The translations under genes and the position numbers were made by a program. This document shows positions 7,850 to 18,000 of a stretch of DNA of 47,488 nucleotides, piece by piece. The stretch lies in NCBI GenBank assembly GCA_905201285.1, contig CAJKNM010000006.1, positions 1-47,488 of the forward strand, written 5' to 3'. The number at the start of each line of letters is the position of its first letter. Position 1 is the stretch's first letter. Under the pieces are notes generated by a model that had not been told where the DNA came from, searched no databases, and was given only the letters and a program-made list of their open reading frames with translations. Origin of the DNA: an uncultured Eubacteriales bacterium (GTDB lineage Bacteria > Bacillota > Clostridia > Monoglobales > Monoglobaceae).

Positions 7850-10800
7850 TTATTTTAACATACTTATCCAAAGTATCTTTGCAATCTGCTCGCGAAGCAA
7901 GCTGTCGAGAGGTCTCAGACTTCCGTCTTCGAATCCCGAAACAATATTATTCTCGGTCAGGAAGCTTACCGCCGCCTGAGCGTACTCGGAAATCTCAGAG
8001 CTGTCCGAGAAATCTATTCTTCCGCTTGATGCCCTTCCGTCAAAGAAAACTCTGTATACAAGCGTCATCGCGTCCTGTCTGGTTATCCTGTCGGAAAGCC
8101 GCGCTTCAATTCCGCGGTCGGTTTGGTCGCCCTTGAGCCAGCCTTCGCGGTATGCAGCGGAAGCATACGGCGCCGCCCAATCCGCAATCTCAGAGCTATC
8201 GGCAAACATACTCACATCCGCGCTGTCTATCGTGCTTCCCTTTGCGGCCGCAAGCATCTTGACAAACTCGCCGCGGGTAATCTCGTTTTCCGGTCTGAAA
8301 TATCTCAGTCCGTCCTCTACATAGCCGTCAAGCAATCCCGCATAGCCGAGACTTCTTATATAAAGCTTAGCCCAGCTGTCTTCTATATCGACAAAATCAA
8401 TATCCGACATTTTCGGATTTTCGATAATGGCATATCTTCCGTTTCCAACCGAATTTGCCGACATCATACCTCTTGCCTCATCGAGACTTCCGCCGATATA
8501 CAGCCACCTTCCTATACTGTCGGCATAGCGATAAACACCTAAATTTGCATTATTTCCTATGCCCGTCACCTTAAAGTCAAGCAAGAGCTTATCTATAGCC
8601 TTCTCTGTCTCAATCTGCATAATTTCAGAGCGGAACTTTCCGCCGTCCGGCAAGCCGTTAGCATACGCGTCTGTATTTGAATCGGTACCTATAACAAGAT
8701 AATTTTCTTCTTTTATATCCTTTCCGCTTGCAAATACCACCTCGCCGTTCTGCTTTGAAACAGAATCAACATCCGCATACATCTTATATGCCTTGACGTT
8801 TGCGCTGTCGCTCATCTCTGACTTAACCTTATCGACAAGATCGTTAATTTCATCGGGAAGAGCATCCTTGAATACCACTCCTCCGCCGCCGGTAGAACCG
8901 CCCGTACTGCCGCCGTTCGGTTTATCGCCGCCGGTGTTATCCTGTTCCCGGTTTCCGACTATACCCGAATCATAAATGTCGGTCAGATACTGATTGTTTC
9001 CGACATCAAGCTGAGCCTTAACCACAAACGGAGTATCATCGTTCTGCATAACAACGGTTGATTCGTTGCCCGATGCCACAAACATCGATGCCTCAGACGG
9101 ATCGGAGAGAAGCGTCCACTTAAACTTATCCTTTGCTATGTCTATGCCAAGCTCCTTGCCCTCGGTGTCGAGTCCTACCGCGGTCAGCTCGGTTGTGCCT
9201 TCGCTTACTGCCTTGCCTAATATCTTAATACCGCCGAGCTTTGCTGCCCTTTTGTTTACTACTGTCGCGATATGCTCTGTTGAATTTCCGTTCTTATCGG
9301 TGGCAACGATTTTAACCTCATGCGAATACTTCGGTGAAAGCGTTGTCAGTGTTGTTTCATACTGTGTACTGTACGTATCCTTGCCCGCTCCGTCCTTCGT
9401 CTTTTGACAGTCAACCTTTTCATTCTTTATGACCTGTTTATCGTCAAGATATACGTTTATTGTTGTGCTGTCATCGGTTGTGAGCTTAATCGGGATTCCC
9501 ACACTCGGGTCGAAAAGACTTCCGTTCAGCGGAGCCTCGATTTTAATATCCGCGGGGGTCGAGTCAACCGAAATCTTTCGGGTTTCAACCGTTACATCGC
9601 CGATTTTGTTTATGAACACAACATCCACATAATGCTCGCCGTCCGAGAGATTGAACGCCGCATAGCCCTTTGCACCTGTGCTCGCGTCATTCTTCAGTTT
9701 TGTTCCGTACTGCTTTTCGTCAATATCAAATCTGACCGTTACCTCACTATTCGGGTCGCTCGGGTCTGTTCCGAAATTTGTTATTTCATATTCAATCAGC
9801 ACGTTTGAGCCGCTCGCCTGAAGATACGAAATATTTTTATCGTCCGTCTGTTGCTTTGCTCCGGTTGAGGTCAAGGTGACCTTGGCCGTCGGCGGAGTGG
9901 GAACAGGAACGCGAATATCGCCGCTTACCGCCGCCGCACTTGTGAAGTAACCGCTTCCCTCCTGCATATTTACCGCGTATGCCTTAACCCGATAGGTCTC
10001 GCCCGGTATAATCGCCGAGGAATATTTTGGCGCGCCGTTTTCGTCAATTACGGTATTCTCACCCTTAAAATAGGTCTGAACCTTTCTTTCCTGACCGTCG
10101 GCGGCTACATATCCGCCGATTGCCGGAAGAAGCTCTTCACCCGAATCGGTCTTTCTGTAAACGTTAAACTGAATACCTGTCGCATTGTCGGGGACATCCG
10201 CCTTTACATCCAGACGTCCGTCACCGCCTGCCCACGCTTCAAGATTCGTCGGCGCAGCAAGTGTTTTCGGATTTATATAGGTCAGTTTGTCTTTTCCATA
10301 CTCACTCTTAAACATACTGTTATTGAGTATCGAATCTACCCTCACTATATAATCACCGCTCGGGACACCCTCAAGGCTTATTCCGGTCTTGTTTCCGGAG
10401 CCTTTTTCGTTTGCTATGATATAGCCGGGGTGGTCGTTTACCACATCTTTTCCGTCCTCGCCCTTTACTGCTTTTCCGTTTTCATCGGTCAGAGTCTCTT
10501 TTATCGGCTCGCAATTATCGTCACAGGGAACAAGCGCAATACTTACCCTTGCGTCACTGTCCGCTGTATAATTAACGCTAAGTTTATCATTTGAAATGTC
10601 GGCCGAGTTAATATTAAGCATTGGCGTTACGGTCGGAACGGTCAAAACGGTATGGTCGCTTATCGGCTTATCCGCCGTAACAGTCCAGTTTCCTTTAGCC
10701 AAATCAGCGTTTGAAAGATTAATGTACGCATATTTCTTGGTTACGCCGTTTTCTTCCTTCTCGCTGAACATCAGGTTTGCACCCTTTGTGTTGTTCTCCT

Positions 10801-13800
10801 CCTGGGTGAGGTTTTCGTCATATTCAACGACATTATATTCGCTGTTGTCAGGCTTCTTAACCGTAAAGTTCGTAGGCTTCTCGCCGTCATAATATACACG
10901 AAGAACAACATCGTTTCCGTTCATCATCTCATCACTTATGTCAACGGTGAAGTTGTCATTTCCGCCGCCGGTGAGAAGCTTCGGCACTCTGTAGGAAGAG
11001 CTTACCACGCTGTCAACCGTTGTTCCGACAACCTTTGCACCGCTTCCTATCCCCATAAGCTGTACCCGACCGTTTTCATCGGTAACCTCTTTAACCTCTA
11101 AGAAGCTTGTTGTCATCTTAGACGCATAACCCGTTGTGGGACTTAATCCTCCACCCGAGCCGCCTGTGCCGCCTGTGCCGCCTGTGCCGCCCGAGCCGCT
11201 CGATGACGACATTTCGGTGTTATCGAGGTCGATTTCATCAATCTCGTCTATTTCGCTTCCCTTCATCAGTCTGAACTTGTTGGTGTCATAATAGTATACA
11301 CAGCCGCCGCTGAAAATAAATATCTTAACGCCGCCGGCGATGTACTTGTTCGTGATAACAAGCGTCACACCCGCAAGTTTTCCGAGGCCGGGAATGTTCA
11401 GACTTCCGCTTATCTTTCCCATCATAAAGAATTCCGGATCGGTGGTGAGCGCCAGGGTCACGTTACCCAGAACTATTCCCGAGAACATATCGACCGTACC
11501 CGAAAGCCGCATACTGAAGCCCGTTGTCCAGTCAAAGTCGCCCTTCGCCACAAATTTTATCTGGTCAAAGCCCTTCGGCGCACCGGTTATGCTAAAACTT
11601 AAGCCGTTGCCCGACACAGACATATCCGCCTGCATCACCATAACCTTAACCAAATCAAATGCCGCCATTACGCTTACCGTTACCGGAGGTCTTGCATCGC
11701 CCTTATAGTTAATCGAGCTTGCGAGGTCGCTTATTCCGCCGCCTAAGCCTATAAGGCTTGAAACACCCGGAACTATAGGAACGCTAAAGCCTTTTATCTC
11801 AAGATAGATACTGTCAAGACAAATCTTTCCGTTATTGGTTTCAGCAAGGCTCATTCTAAACGCCGAGCTTATCGGACCTATGCCTATGCCTAAGTCGACA
11901 GCGGCATTAAACTCATAGGTGTTAAATGAAACACCCATTTCAAAGCCGTTTAGCTTACCCTTATTTCTCGACCTTGCATTCGCCGCGTTCTGTCGCTGAC
12001 CGGCTATCGTTGTTGCACGCGGATTTCTTGCGCTTACCATTGTGCTGTTTGGGTCGGTCGGGTTACCTGCCGCCGCACCGCTTGACAGTCTTGAATCATT
12101 GTTCTGTGAACCGCCCGCCGGGAACACCGAATCGGGAAGCTCAATTTCGACATTCGCCGCTATTCCGACAAAGCCGGTGATAAACTTTCCCTCTTCATTT
12201 CTGTCCTCGTGCTCGCCGAACAGAATCGAATCTACCGAAACGCCGAGAGAGCCGCCGTCACCGAACTTGCCCAGCGAATTTGTTGCTGAGTTTCCTTCCT
12301 TAAACAGACCTCCGCTCTGCCCGTTTGTTGTCTGAGTCTGAGCCGGCGTCTGAGTCGGCGTCTGGGTCTGCTGTTCTGACTGACCTGTCGGCCTTGCCGA
12401 CTGCCACGGATGCCCTCTTGAGGGATTCGCCGCCCTCCACCTCGTCTCCTGCGGAGCTTCTGTTGCCGCCGTCTCGCCGCCGGTGTTTTCAGCGCCGCCG
12501 TTTTCAGTGCCATCGCCCTCATCCTTGCTCATACCCAACGGGAACGAAACAGAACCGCTGAAATTTATCGTATACCTTCCGTCCTGACAGCCAAGCTCAC
12601 CGTAGTTCAGGTTGAAGATAAAACCTCCCATATTCTGGAGAAGCCAGCCGCCGCCGAGAAGCTGAAGCTGAGGTGCGGTTGTGTTTGACAATCCGCTTTC
12701 ATCATCATCGCTGTACGCATATATGTCGGACAAAACCATACGAATCATAAACCTGTGCTTCCAGATGGTGGACGCGTTTATTATACTTAAATCGCCGTCA
12801 CCCTCGACCTTCATCACATTAGGAACTCCGTTTTCATCAAACTCCGCCTTGAATGAAAGCGGCGTCATTGAATTATAGTACATAATTCGGTTAAGCTTTA
12901 TGTTGTCAGAGCCGGCAATGGTTTCAAACCCCATAATATCGAAATTATTTATACCCTGATCCGTGCTGATGACAAAGCCCTTATCTTTGTTTGCGTTTTT
13001 GGCGTCCTTGCCGTCTTTATAGAGAACCTTAAATACGCCGCGGCCCTCGATAAGCATTTCACCGTCATTCTTTTCAATATCTTCCTTATAGCTTTCAAAA
13101 CGCTCTTCTATCGATTTTGACGGGTCGTCCTCGGCGGAGAACATCCGCATTTCATAGGTCTTGCCTCCGGTTGTACGTGCTATCGAAATAATCGAATAGC
13201 CTCGGTTTTTATACTTCTCATCCGCCGTGGATTCTATATAATCCTCAGAATCCGAGAATTCTCGCTTGCCGAGTTCAGCAAGCGCATTTTTAAACTCTAT
13301 CGTCAGCTTATAACTTCCGATTCTTCCGCCCATATCCACAAGAAGGCCGAGCTGTTTGTTCTCGGTGTCAACCGAACAGTTAAAGCTGTCGATATCGATT
13401 ACCTTGCCCGTTACCGCATTTGTGAGATACGCCGTCCAGTTCGATTTATCGGTCAGGGTTTTGAAGTTGCTTCCCATTCCCTGAACCGAGAAGTATGAAT
13501 ATCCCTGATAATAAATCTTTTTGGGGTCTATCCCGGTGAAGCCAAGGTCGACTTCTTCGCCCCCGAGTGAGGGGAGGGTCACCACCTTTGTCGCCACCGA
13601 CGGAATCGGCGTTCCGTCACCGGTCAGCTGAAGCGTGACCTTTCGGGTGTCTATCGTTTTATAGAGGGTATAGCCCTCGGTCGGCTCATACACCACCTTC
13701 GGCGCATCGGCATCCTTGTTATCCTTATTCTTCACATACACCGGTCTCGCCTTCAGCTTTATAGGAATATTCCGCTTAATGGCACCGCGGTCGATTGTTC

Positions 13801-15001
13801 CTATGCTGACCGTTTCGTCCGCCTCGTTCTCTGACGCAACCCACAGAGCAGGCTCTTGTGTCATATTAAGCTCGGTATCCACCTCTTTATCCTCAAACAC
13901 AAGCTTGATTTTTCCGTCGACTATCTGTTTTGAATCCTTATCGGAATTATCAACAGTGACATAGAGTGTGACCTCGCCGTTATTCTCATAGCCTGTGCCA
14001 TCGCTGTTGGCTTTAAGCCTATCCTTCTGGGTGACTGTCATCACACAGAAATCCGAAGTGGATTCCATACCGTTCAGTTCACCCACACCGTACATCGTGT
14101 CAACTTCGCCGCTATCGCCCGAATTTATATGCTCGGGGTTAAACATAATCGAAACCGCACTGTCGGGGTAGTTGTATTCGTTATAGTAATCGTCAAAGTT
14201 TACACTTCCGTTAACCGTATAATCCCACATTGTGTTAGCGAGGTTAAACCAGTGCGCAAACTGAATCTTATCCGGAGTACGTTTCATCTCGGCGCTTTTA
14301 AGAAGTCCGTATGCCGTCGTGGTCGAATAGGTGACACTGTCAGAGATAGAATACATCTCGGGAATATTTTTATTTTCCTCGGTGAACTCTGTCTCCTTTG
14401 TTATCGGTTTTGTTCCGCCGTCTGTATAAAACTGACCGCCGTCACTTTCAGCAATCTTTGTATCAAGAAGAACTCTTATCCCAATACCCACAGCGTCGGA
14501 GTTGGTATTCTTATAGGTATACTTGACATTCGCATAGCCGCCGTGTGCGCTTGCTGTGTTTTGGTTAATTATAAGCTGTTGGGTTATCTCGACACCCTCT
14601 ACCGCCCATGTGCTTGAAATAGCGGTTCTCTCGCTGTCAAGTCGATATTCATACGGCTCGACGGTCATCCGGCCGCTTGAGCTTCCGTAGATATAATCGT
14701 GTGTTTCCTCATTCGCTCCGCTTGGGTTCTTCACTATGCGGACGGTGGTGTATGAGGTGGCGAACTTATCGTCACCGTCATACAACAGGGGCTTATTATC
14801 ATCAAACCGTTTTGACGGAATACCTTTTATGGTGTTTATGCCAAAGGCAGAGCCGTCCTTCTTTTCGGTTACTTCTATATAATCGTTTCCTACATTTATT
14901 CTGTCGCTGTCTGCAAAGACAACCCCTGCAGGAATCGTACAAACGCACATAATCAGCGCCAAAGTAAAAGACAACAGTCGATTTAATATTTTTATATTCA
15001 T
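7850..15001 (-). CDS. 2383-aa secreted protein with C-terminal SLH domains
   Basis: The product is a giant surface protein of unknown specific function. A signal peptide (about 1-31, ending VFA) precedes a beta-rich region; a Gln/Thr/Pro-rich low-complexity stretch lies near 880-900, a long region of predicted extracellular repeats follows, and a Gly/Thr linker lies near 1265-1285 (9-bp DNA repeat at 11161-11187). Ig/fibronectin-like modules follow, then three SLH domains at about 2203-2383. SLH domains bind pyruvylated wall polymer, so the C-terminus is probably the wall anchor. A GGAGG site lies seven bases before the ATG. It follows the 2570-aa gene after 26 bases, in one operon, and the two may form a surface assembly. 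No catalytic motif was recognised. Confidence 0.85.
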   Translation of the reverse strand: MNIKILNRLLSFTLALIMCVCTIPAGVVFADSDRINVGNDYIEVTEKKDGSAFGINTIKGIPSKRFDDNKPLLYDGDDKFATSYTTVRIVKNPSGANEETHDYIYGSSSGRMTVEPYEYRLDSERTAISSTWAVEGVEITQQLIINQNTASAHGGYANVKYTYKNTNSDAVGIGIRVLLDTKIAESDGGQFYTDGGTKPITKETEFTEENKNIPEMYSISDSVTYSTTTAYGLLKSAEMKRTPDKIQFAHWFNLANTMWDYTVNGSVNFDDYYNEYNYPDSAVSIMFNPEHINSGDSGEVDTMYGVGELNGMESTSDFCVMTVTQKDRLKANSDGTGYENNGEVTLYVTVDNSDKDSKQIVDGKIKLVFEDKEVDTELNMTQEPALWVASENEADETVSIGTIDRGAIKRNIPIKLKARPVYVKNKDNKDADAPKVVYEPTEGYTLYKTIDTRKVTLQLTGDGTPIPSVATKVVTLPSLGGEEVDLGFTGIDPKKIYYQGYSYFSVQGMGSNFKTLTDKSNWTAYLTNAVTGKVIDIDSFNCSVDTENKQLGLLVDMGGRIGSYKLTIEFKNALAELGKREFSDSEDYIESTADEKYKNRGYSIISIARTTGGKTYEMRMFSAEDDPSKSIEERFESYKEDIEKNDGEMLIEGRGVFKVLYKDGKDAKNANKDKGFVISTDQGINNFDIMGFETIAGSDNIKLNRIMYYNSMTPLSFKAEFDENGVPNVMKVEGDGDLSIINASTIWKHRFMIRMVLSDIYAYSDDDESGLSNTTAPQLQLLGGGWLLQNMGGFIFNLNYGELGCQDGRYTINFSGSVSFPLGMSKDEGDGTENGGAENTGGETAATEAPQETRWRAANPSRGHPWQSARPTGQSEQQTQTPTQTPAQTQTTNGQSGGLFKEGNSATNSLGKFGDGGSLGVSVDSILFGEHEDRNEEGKFITGFVGIAANVEIELPDSVFPAGGSQNNDSRLSSGAAAGNPTDPNSTMVSARNPRATTIAGQRQNAANARSRNKGKLNGFEMGVSFNTYEFNAAVDLGIGIGPISSAFRMSLAETNNGKICLDSIYLEIKGFSVPIVPGVSSLIGLGGGISDLASSINYKGDARPPVTVSVMAAFDLVKVMVMQADMSVSGNGLSFSITGAPKGFDQIKFVAKGDFDWTTGFSMRLSGTVDMFSGIVLGNVTLALTTDPEFFMMGKISGSLNIPGLGKLAGVTLVITNKYIAGGVKIFIFSGGCVYYYDTNKFRLMKGSEIDEIDEIDLDNTEMSSSSGSGGTGGTGGTGGSGGGLSPTTGYASKMTTSFLEVKEVTDENGRVQLMGIGSGAKVVGTTVDSVVSSSYRVPKLLTGGGNDNFTVDISDEMMNGNDVVLRVYYDGEKPTNFTVKKPDNSEYNVVEYDENLTQEENNTKGANLMFSEKEENGVTKKYAYINLSNADLAKGNWTVTADKPISDHTVLTVPTVTPMLNINSADISNDKLSVNYTADSDARVSIALVPCDDNCEPIKETLTDENGKAVKGEDGKDVVNDHPGYIIANEKGSGNKTGISLEGVPSGDYIVRVDSILNNSMFKSEYGKDKLTYINPKTLAAPTNLEAWAGGDGRLDVKADVPDNATGIQFNVYRKTDSGEELLPAIGGYVAADGQERKVQTYFKGENTVIDENGAPKYSSAIIPGETYRVKAYAVNMQEGSGYFTSAAAVSGDIRVPVPTPPTAKVTLTSTGAKQQTDDKNISYLQASGSNVLIEYEITNFGTDPSDPNSEVTVRFDIDEKQYGTKLKNDASTGAKGYAAFNLSDGEHYVDVVFINKIGDVTVETRKISVDSTPADIKIEAPLNGSLFDPSVGIPIKLTTDDSTTINVYLDDKQVIKNEKVDCQKTKDGAGKDTYSTQYETTLTTLSPKYSHEVKIVATDKNGNSTEHIATVVNKRAAKLGGIKILGKAVSEGTTELTAVGLDTEGKELGIDIAKDKFKWTLLSDPSEASMFVASGNESTVVMQNDDTPFVVKAQLDVGNNQYLTDIYDSGIVGNREQDNTGGDKPNGGSTGGSTGGGGVVFKDALPDEINDLVDKVKSEMSDSANVKAYKMYADVDSVSKQNGEVVFASGKDIKEENYLVIGTDSNTDAYANGLPDGGKFRSEIMQIETEKAIDKLLLDFKVTGIGNNANLGVYRYADSIGRWLYIGGSLDEARGMMSANSVGNGRYAIIENPKMSDIDFVDIEDSWAKLYIRSLGYAGLLDGYVEDGLRYFRPENEITRGEFVKMLAAAKGSTIDSADVSMFADSSEIADWAAPYASAAYREGWLKGDQTDRGIEARLSDRITRQDAMTLVYRVFFDGRASSGRIDFSDSSEISEYAQAAVSFLTENNIVSGFEDGSLRPLDSLLREQIAKILWISMLK
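11161..11187 (-). repeat. 9-bp minisatellite coding a Gly-Gly-Thr linker
   Basis: CGCCTGTGC is repeated three times in a row, with related units on both sides, coding (on the minus strand) a run of Gly-Gly-Thr. It forms a flexible linker in the SLH protein and may vary in copy number between strains. Confidence 0.7.
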
Positions 15002-15027
15002 TTATTTACCTCCTATCCTGTTATCTG

Positions 15028-18000
15028 CTATCCTGCTATGAACACATACATAACCATTACCTTTCGGTTCTCGGTCTGTACAAACAGCGTATACATACCC
15101 GTGCTCTCAGGCTTTAACTCAATGGTTGAGTCTGACGAAACAAGCTTTTTAAAGTTCTTTCCCTTCATCTGCGCTCCGTTATAAAAGCCTTTTTCAAACG
15201 CATATGATACCTTGTTCCCTGCCGACTCGGCATTCATAAACGAAAGCGTAAGCTTATCGCCCAGGGCGTATTCGGTCTGTCCGTTAGGTATGAGAATGTT
15301 GCCGTTAATCTTTGCGAAAACATCATCCTCACCTATTACACATACGGTTCTTTCAAGTGTGGTCTTGTTTCCGGCTTTATCCTCTCCGCTGAAGGTAAAC
15401 TTATAGCTTCCCGGCGTATTCTCATTGAAAAGCGGATCATATACCACCGCCGCTTTTGAATTCTTCGCGCCCGATTCCGTATCCTCAACAGTAACCGCCT
15501 CAAACGCGGTCTTGTCAAATTCACCCGGCTTAACATAAATATCCCGATAGCCGCCGTACACGTTATTCTTATCAATAACCAACTTCGGTGCATTAAGGTC
15601 AACATGGTCAACATTTACATCATATGTGTTTGTGTTTCCTATCGCGTCTTTAACCAGGAAGGAATACTTTCCGTTCTCGGTCGGGGTGAAGGTGACGCTT
15701 TCTTGTTCCTTTCCGTTTTGAACGATAAATGTTTTTGTGCCCTTACCGTTTGTTTTAGGCTCTGCGGTAACCGTTATTGTCGGCGCAGTATTTGTCCACG
15801 AGATCGGGTTTCCGCTATCGGTCGCCGTCGGCTTTTCGGTGTCGATTTGAGTTACATCCACATACAGGGTGTCAAAGTTCCCCGCCGCGTCTCTGTATTT
15901 AAAGTTATATCTTCCGTTGTTCATAACCGAATGATATTTCGACTGTGCCGCATTCTCAATGAACACGGTGTCGTTTTGACCGTCTAAAACATCGCCCGCC
16001 GATTTCACTGTAAGCTCGATTGTTGCCGCACCCGGGAAGTCTTTCAGGGTTCCGTCATCTGCAACCATTTTATCGGATATGACTTTCGCAGAAAGCTCAG
16101 GTTTAACCTTATCGATGTTAGTTACCGTGGCAAGAAGATAATCTGTCTCGTTTCCGCTCATATCGCGGAATCTGAACACCTTTGTGCCGTTATCTTCAAA
16201 GGTATAGTCGATTGTCGCCGCATAAGAGTTTGTGTAATCTTTTATCCGATTGAGTGTGCCATCCTCTTTCTGTTCAAGGATTTGATAATCAGCGAGCTTA
16301 TCAAGCGTTATTGTGGCAACAACATCAGAATTTGTCGGTGTTTCGCTGCTATAGCTTATAAACGCTCTCGGCGGAGTCCTGTCAAGGTTTGTCACATTCA
16401 GCCGAACCTCTGTTGTATTGCCCGCCCCGTCCTTATAGACAAGGTTTGTAAAGCCGTTATTATCAAATCTCACGGTATTGTTGTTGACATCCGATATTTT
16501 ATATTCCTTTCCGCTGTTGTCGCGGCCCGTTACGCTTGAAAGCGTAATATTTGTCGAATCGGATACATTATCGGTGAGCTTGACAGAGGCCTCTACATAG
16601 TCCTTCTTACCGCTCGATGCCGAAACGTGGTTATAGGTAACGGCCGCGGTCGGCGCTTCTTTGTCAATCTTCATACCCTTTATGACAACCGTTCCCTTAC
16701 TTCCGTTCGGGGCGGTATAGGTGAATTTATATTCATCACCGTTATCGATATTTATTAAGCCGACCGGCATACCCTTATATGAAACGACCGCCTCAACATC
16801 GTGGTTCAGATAATTAGTTGAATTATATACATAGGTATAAGTTGAATTTTTATAGTCGCTATCTTCGGTTGTTGTTGTAAACGCGCCGTCCTCAACGGGA
16901 GTATTTCCGCTTGTAAACGTAACGTCAAGCTTTGTCGGGTTCTTATCGATATAGTCAACGGCTATCGGAACGGTGGTTTCATTCCCCGCTTCATCGGTAA
17001 GCGTAAATGTATACTCGCCGTTTTTGTCAAATGTATACGATTCTTCGGTCACGGTAATATTATTGCGTGCTGAACAGTTATCCTTGATATTGCTTATGCT
17101 GACCGTAACGTCAGTATTCACGCACGAACCGCTCGACGGCTTCGCCGGCGAATATGTCACATCATAGGTCGGCGCAGTTCTGTCAAACCTGTCAATCGTA
17201 TAAACCTGGTGATATAGGGTATCTCCCGCGGCGGGATTTGTCACATCGAATTCAACCGTTCCGTTTTGCGTCACAGTTAATGTAAATCTTCTGCAATCCT
17301 CCGCATTATCCGCAACCGCTCCGCTCGGGATGTTTTTCAGTCTATACTCTTTGAATATCCCCTCGTTCGGCAGGGTGACGGTAACCGTCGCGCTATCCGC
17401 ATTGGTATATCTCTTATCAAGCGGAGTTGTTCCGTCTACACTAAAGATTATATTCTCCTGCGGAACATATGGCATCGAGTGATCAATCCAATCAATCTTT
17501 ATAGGAAGTGACTGCTTCCTTCCCATCTCGTCCACAAGCGCATATGTCTTGTTCACGTTATCGGTAAAGGTCAGCTTATGCTCGGTCGAAAAGGCAGATG
17601 TTCCGTTTATCGACATATAGCTTATCGCGTATTTATCGGCGGCGGCCTCGATAACCTCGGCACGGATTGTCTGCAAACGTTTAACCGCCTCTAATGTTTC
17701 GATAATCTGTTCGTATGTGAGCGAATTTCCATATGAACTAAACGGATTCTCATACAGAATATTACCGTTTTCATCCTTATCTCCGCTGTCTTTAAGCTTA
17801 CTCTTATCAACATCCGACGGAACAACATAGGTGTCAATATCAGCCGGATAGTTTTTCAAGTCTATTACATCACATCCGCCCATCGAAGGAACATCTATAA
17901 CCGGCTTGCTTTGTCCCGGCTCGCCCGGTTTTACCTCTCCGCTCTCAAACGGCAAGCCATTTGCTCTGAATATATCCCAAAGCTTTTGAACTTCATCGTT

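Noticed and set aside
11150..11210. CRISPR-like short repeats
   Set aside because: Units are 9 bp without spacers and code an in-frame Gly-Thr linker.
12232..12561. Overlapping antisense reading frames in the SLH gene
   Set aside because: They are shadows of the Gln/Thr-rich coding region, without start signals.
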